Source: Bacteroidota bacterium (GTDB lineage: Bacteria > Bacteroidota > Bacteroidia > NS11-12g > UBA955). From it: a stretch of 64,000 bases of DNA. Location of the stretch: the NCBI GenBank assembly GCA_963169345.1, contig CAUJCT010000034.1, positions 1-64,000 on the forward strand, given 5' to 3'. A program made the position numbers and the translations under genes. Under the pieces are notes generated by a model. The model made no database searches and was not told the DNA's origin. It was given only the letters and a program-made list of their open reading frames with translations. This document shows positions 60,877 to 64,000 of this stretch, piece by piece; position 1 is the first letter of the stretch; each line of letters starts with the position of its first letter.

Positions 60877-61698
60877 ATGAAGTCACTTTTAAGAGTTTTA
60901 AAACAAGTTTGGATACTTAATTTTATCAGAAGGATTTATCAGGCATCTAAATATTATAATTATAAATATCTGCAGATTTTAAAATGGGGAATTGCCTCAA
61001 GAGAAGATACCAATTACACCTATCATCTGACTTCTGATAATCTGATTTGCCTGGCTCAAACAATTGCTTTGGTAACCAATAAAGATTATCAAACTATTAT
61101 TCAATACATCAATGAGCTTGAAAACAATAAGGAATTAGAGAAGTATTTATTAGAGGCTACTCAAAATTCAGATGAGCGAAAATTTGCAGATAAGGAAGCC
61201 AGATATGGTCGAAGAGTTGGATGGTATGCACTTGCCCGTGCCATAAAGCCTAAAACTATCATTGAAACTGGTGTCGATAAAGGATTGGGTTCGGTTGTAT
61301 TGTGTGCAGCCCTCGAAAAAAACGCCTTGGAAGGTTATCAGGGCAGATATTATGGTACTGATATTAATCCAAAAGCAGGTTATTTATTAAATGGAAAATA
61401 CAAAGCTTTTGGTGAAATTTTATATGGAGACTCTATCGCCAGCTTATCTCAATTTAAAGATACCATCGACCTCTTTATAAACGATAGCGACCATTCTGTG
61501 AATTACGAATTCAACGAATATAAAACTATCCAACATTTATTAAATCCACAATCTATCATATTGGGGGACAATTCACATTTTTCAAATAGTTTATCTCGAT
61601 TCTCACTTGAAAACAACAGGCACTTTTTGTTTTTTCAGGAGAAACCAAAAAACCACTGGTATCCCGGTTGTGGAATTGGTATTTCTTTTCTTAAATAA
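60877..61698 (+). CDS. Class I SAM-dependent methyltransferase-like protein
   Basis: 273 residues from ATG (MKSLLRVLKQVWILNF); a TTG 24 nt upstream is open but less likely. The core (about 120-273) has KTIIETGVDKGLGSVVLCAALE (motif I with E-x-G), YYGTDINPKAG, ILYGDSIASLSQF, DLFINDSDHSVNYEFNEYKTI and SIILGDNSHFSN. The first about 110 residues are helical and basic. This is the Methyltransf_24-like layout often found with surface-sugar genes. The substrate is unknown. Convergent with the FAD dehydrogenase gene. Confidence 0.78.
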   Translation: MKSLLRVLKQVWILNFIRRIYQASKYYNYKYLQILKWGIASREDTNYTYHLTSDNLICLAQTIALVTNKDYQTIIQYINELENNKELEKYLLEATQNSDERKFADKEARYGRRVGWYALARAIKPKTIIETGVDKGLGSVVLCAALEKNALEGYQGRYYGTDINPKAGYLLNGKYKAFGEILYGDSIASLSQFKDTIDLFINDSDHSVNYEFNEYKTIQHLLNPQSIILGDNSHFSNSLSRFSLENNRHFLFFQEKPKNHWYPGCGIGISFLK

Positions 61699-61744
61699 CT
61701 TCAACAACGGATTGGTTTTAAGAAGAAATTAATACCAGATTCAT

Positions 61745-63286
61745 CTAAAGAACAAGGGTTGCTTTAGCACAAGCCATACCATCCAGTGCGGCGCTCACTA
61801 TACCGCCTGCATAACCTGCTCCTTCACCGCATGGAAATAAATTGCTTATTTGCGTATGTCTCAGCGTTTCTTTGTCTCTGGGTATGCGAACAGGGGAGGA
61901 GGTCCTGCTCTCAACACCAACTAAAATGGCCTCATTGGTTCTGTAACCCTTCATACTTTTTCCAAAATGCGCCAGTCCTTCACTCAATGAGCGCGAAATA
62001 AAACCTGGTAATACCGTTCGCAAATCATAAGTGCCTATTCCCGGTAAATACGAACAGGATGGCAAATCTCCGGAGACTTTGTTTTCAATGAAATCGTTGA
62101 CTCTCTGAGCAGGTGCTTTAATGCTGTTGAATGCACGGTAAGCTTTATGCTCTATGTCTTTTTGAAATTGAAGTGCTGATAAAGGTGTATCTCCGTATTG
62201 TTTTATCCAGTGTTCAGGGTTGACAGTAACAACCATGCCGCTGTTGGCAAATTGACCGTTTCTTTTACTTGGACTCCAGCCGTTGACTACTACTTCTTCT
62301 ATATCAGTTGCAGCCGGAGCAATGATTCCACCCGGACACATACAAAATGAAAATACCCCGTTTCCTGCAGCCTGTGTTACTAATGAATAGGCGGCCGGAG
62401 GTAAATTTTCAACCCTTTCAGGCATTCCGTATTGTATAGTGTCAATAAGCGATTGACTGTGTTCTATTCTTACTCCTAAAGCAAATGGTTTGGCCTCAAT
62501 GTGCAAATGTTTATTATTGAACAATTCAAAAATATCTCTGGCACTATGACCTGTTGCCAGTATCATGGCGTCCACTTCTATTTTTGTTTGATGATTGATT
62601 TCAATAGCGGAAATTCTGTTGTTCGAAATATCAAAATCTGTCAGCTTGCTTTCGAAACGAATTTCACCTCCTGAGCGGATAATAGTTTCCCTTAAATTTT
62701 CAATGATTCCCGGCAGTTTGTTTGTGCCAATATGCGGATGGGCATTCACCAATATATCTGAATCGGCTCCATGGTCAACAAACGTTTTTAATACCTTTCT
62801 GACATCACCTCTTTTTTTGCTTCGGGTATATAATTTGCCATCGCTGTAGGTTCCGGCACCACCTTCTCCAAAACAATAATTGCTTTCAGGATTCACCAGC
62901 AACTCTTTATTCAGTCGGGCTAAATCGCGCCTTCTTTCCTTTACCTTCTTGCCTCTTTCAATAACAAGTGGCTTGTACCCAAGTTCAATTAATTGCAATG
63001 CTGCAAAAATACCTGCCGGTCCAAATCCAACAACTGCAATGGTTTTATTCAGTTTTTGTGGGGTAAGTTCAAATCCTTTCTCTTCTTCATCCTGTACTTC
63101 CCCAATTTTAAATACCTTTATTTTTAATACATAGTGTACAGGTTTTTTGCGAGCATCAATAGAGCGCTTGAGATAACGCAGTGCCTGTATTTCATTTACC
63201 GGAATGCGGCAAGTTTGTGCGCATACCTGACGAATATAATCTTCATCAAATAGTTTTTCAGGAGATAACTTTATTTCAATTTCCAT
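61745..63286 (-). CDS. Uncharacterised FAD-dependent dehydrogenase (COG2509-like)
   Basis: 513 residues. N-terminal ferredoxin-like lobe (about 1-85; RYLKRSIDARKKPVHYVLKIKVF), then the FAD site TIAVVGFGPAGIFAALQLIELGYKPLVIERG and CFGEGGAGTYSDGKLYTRSKKRG. Further motifs: AMILATGHSARDIFE, FSFCMCPGGIIAPAA and a C-terminal LFPCGEGAGYAGGIVSAALDGMACA. The family is widespread and flavin-dependent but its physiological substrate is unknown. The TPR gene lies 11 bp upstream on the same strand. Confidence 0.87.
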   Translation of the reverse strand: MEIEIKLSPEKLFDEDYIRQVCAQTCRIPVNEIQALRYLKRSIDARKKPVHYVLKIKVFKIGEVQDEEEKGFELTPQKLNKTIAVVGFGPAGIFAALQLIELGYKPLVIERGKKVKERRRDLARLNKELLVNPESNYCFGEGGAGTYSDGKLYTRSKKRGDVRKVLKTFVDHGADSDILVNAHPHIGTNKLPGIIENLRETIIRSGGEIRFESKLTDFDISNNRISAIEINHQTKIEVDAMILATGHSARDIFELFNNKHLHIEAKPFALGVRIEHSQSLIDTIQYGMPERVENLPPAAYSLVTQAAGNGVFSFCMCPGGIIAPAATDIEEVVVNGWSPSKRNGQFANSGMVVTVNPEHWIKQYGDTPLSALQFQKDIEHKAYRAFNSIKAPAQRVNDFIENKVSGDLPSCSYLPGIGTYDLRTVLPGFISRSLSEGLAHFGKSMKGYRTNEAILVGVESRTSSPVRIPRDKETLRHTQISNLFPCGEGAGYAGGIVSAALDGMACAKATLVL

Positions 63287-63297
63287 GAACCTACTGT

Positions 63298-64000
63298 TTA
63301 TTCATCAGTAGCACCGGTTTCTTCTTTTTTGCCCTCAAGAATGGCCAGCTTTTCTCTGGCTATTGCCAGTATTTCAGGATTGTCAAAGTTTTCGAGCACA
63401 CTGTTCAATGTTGCCTTGGCCTGAAATATATCGCCTTTCTTAACATAGTAATCTGAGAAAAGTATGAAAGTCTTGCCAAGCCAGTAATCGTAATTGGAAA
63501 ACTGGTGATTGAACTCCATGATGCTTTTGCGGCATTTATCCAGACTGTCCTGACTATAGCGTATGTATGCTTCAAAATATTTGGCTTCTGCTGCGTACTC
63601 GTCCTGTTGGTTCTTAAGCGTGCGACTGAAATAAATCTTGGCTGAATTGTAGAAACCGCTGTCTAATAAACTTCTGCCAATGGTGTTGTTGCATAAGCCT
63701 TTCTCAGTATTGCTCAGCTGATCATAACGCAATAATTGTTTTGATTTTTCAGCTGCTAACCCTGTATTTCCGGCTTTATTGTAGCACTGAATCTGATAAA
63801 ATAAAGCTTTACGAATGGATAAGGTGTTATTGGCGTATTTCTCCAACATTTGATAATAAGGCAATCCACTGTCGCAATCTTTTTTGAGAATATAGATGTT
63901 GCAAAGCTTTAAAATAGCATCTTCTTTAAATTCTGAATTCTGATTATCTGCAACATATTTTAAATGAGTTATGGCAGCTTCATCATTTTTCTCTTTTAAA
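63298..64000 (-). CDS. TPR-repeat protein, 5' end beyond the window
   Basis: The frame is open to the window edge, so about 234 residues of the C-terminal part are visible and the start lies outside. Several tetratricopeptide-like helical pairs can be seen (DEAAITHLKYVADNQNSEFKEDAILKLCNIYILKKD, GNTGLAAEKSKQLLRYDQ, GFYNSAKIYFSRTLKNQQDEYAAEAKYFEAYIRYSQDS, KGDIFQAKATLNSVLENFDNPEILAIAREKLAIL). It ends in a charged tail, KKEETGATDE. A scaffold or outer membrane assembly role is possible but cannot be told. Probably cotranscribed with the FAD dehydrogenase. Confidence 0.8.
   Translation of the reverse strand, partial: LKEKNDEAAITHLKYVADNQNSEFKEDAILKLCNIYILKKDCDSGLPYYQMLEKYANNTLSIRKALFYQIQCYNKAGNTGLAAEKSKQLLRYDQLSNTEKGLCNNTIGRSLLDSGFYNSAKIYFSRTLKNQQDEYAAEAKYFEAYIRYSQDSLDKCRKSIMEFNHQFSNYDYWLGKTFILFSDYYVKKGDIFQAKATLNSVLENFDNPEILAIAREKLAILEGKKEETGATDE

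Overview
The window looks like chromosomal DNA of a free-living, aerobic member of the Bacteroidetes, probably the Chitinophagales/Sphingobacteriales side. I infer this from PorT, from secreted proteins with type IX secretion (T9SS) C-terminal signals of both the short 'type A' and the gliding-associated 'type B' kind, from Bacteroidetes-restricted families (BT_3928-like, DUF1599, DUF4199, DUF349), from -7 boxes of the form TAnnTTTG, and from AT-rich spacers. Kynurenine 3-monooxygenase and a type II NADH dehydrogenase point to aerobic life. No rRNA, CRISPR array, prophage or intact insertion sequence is visible.

Layout. 1-8.6 kb: end of an unknown gene, ricT and holB, an FKBP lipoprotein, engB, then the tight run ubiE/menG-porT-tgt-lptG-like. 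9-16 kb: a T9SS-exported protein facing a five-gene minus-strand operon (BatA/vWA membrane protein, a dihydroorotase-like protein that has lost its metal ligands, DUF4199, GT2, GT4). 16-26 kb: fumC; gpsA-polX-GT9; aroA and kmo converging with overlapping 3' ends; a saccharopine dehydrogenase-type gene. 26-27.3 kb: a RAYT-like HUH transposase gene bracketed by palindromic repeats that also occur in at least five other spacers between 4 and 27 kb. 27.3-37.5 kb: ZIP transporter, outer membrane protein, folP, DUF1599-BT_3928-permease-aroK, HU, an aminotransferase and two lipoproteins. 37.6-45.2 kb: DUF349 protein, methyltransferase, YihY, tRNA-Ser(UGA) followed by a field of nested hairpins, a PAS sensor without an ATPase domain, and NDH-2. 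45.2-51.6 kb: spacers full of tandem and inverted repeats, a TonB-receptor-like barrel, and a vWA-like secreted protein flanked by two copies of a structured repeat. 51.6-64 kb: dipeptidyl peptidase IV, a small caspase/CHAT-like protein divergent from a 2088-residue PKD-repeat T9SS cargo, a methyltransferase, a FAD dehydrogenase and a truncated TPR gene.

How it fits together. Most genes are housekeeping (replication, ribosome assembly, tRNA modification, menaquinone, folate, aromatic amino acids, pyrimidine-related, envelope and glycan building). The accessory interest lies in the spacers: a REP/RAYT system whose palindromes can fold in two competing ways, a duplicated tRNA-Ser 3' end inside nested palindromes, a twin structured element with a compensatory base change, and octamer/nonamer tandem arrays abutting two promoters. 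The best protein candidates for something new are the caspase-like protein at 53740-54318 with its divergent giant neighbour, and the metal-ligand-free dihydroorotase homologue. Several promoters sit exactly 4 nt before an ATG, which suggests leaderless mRNAs.
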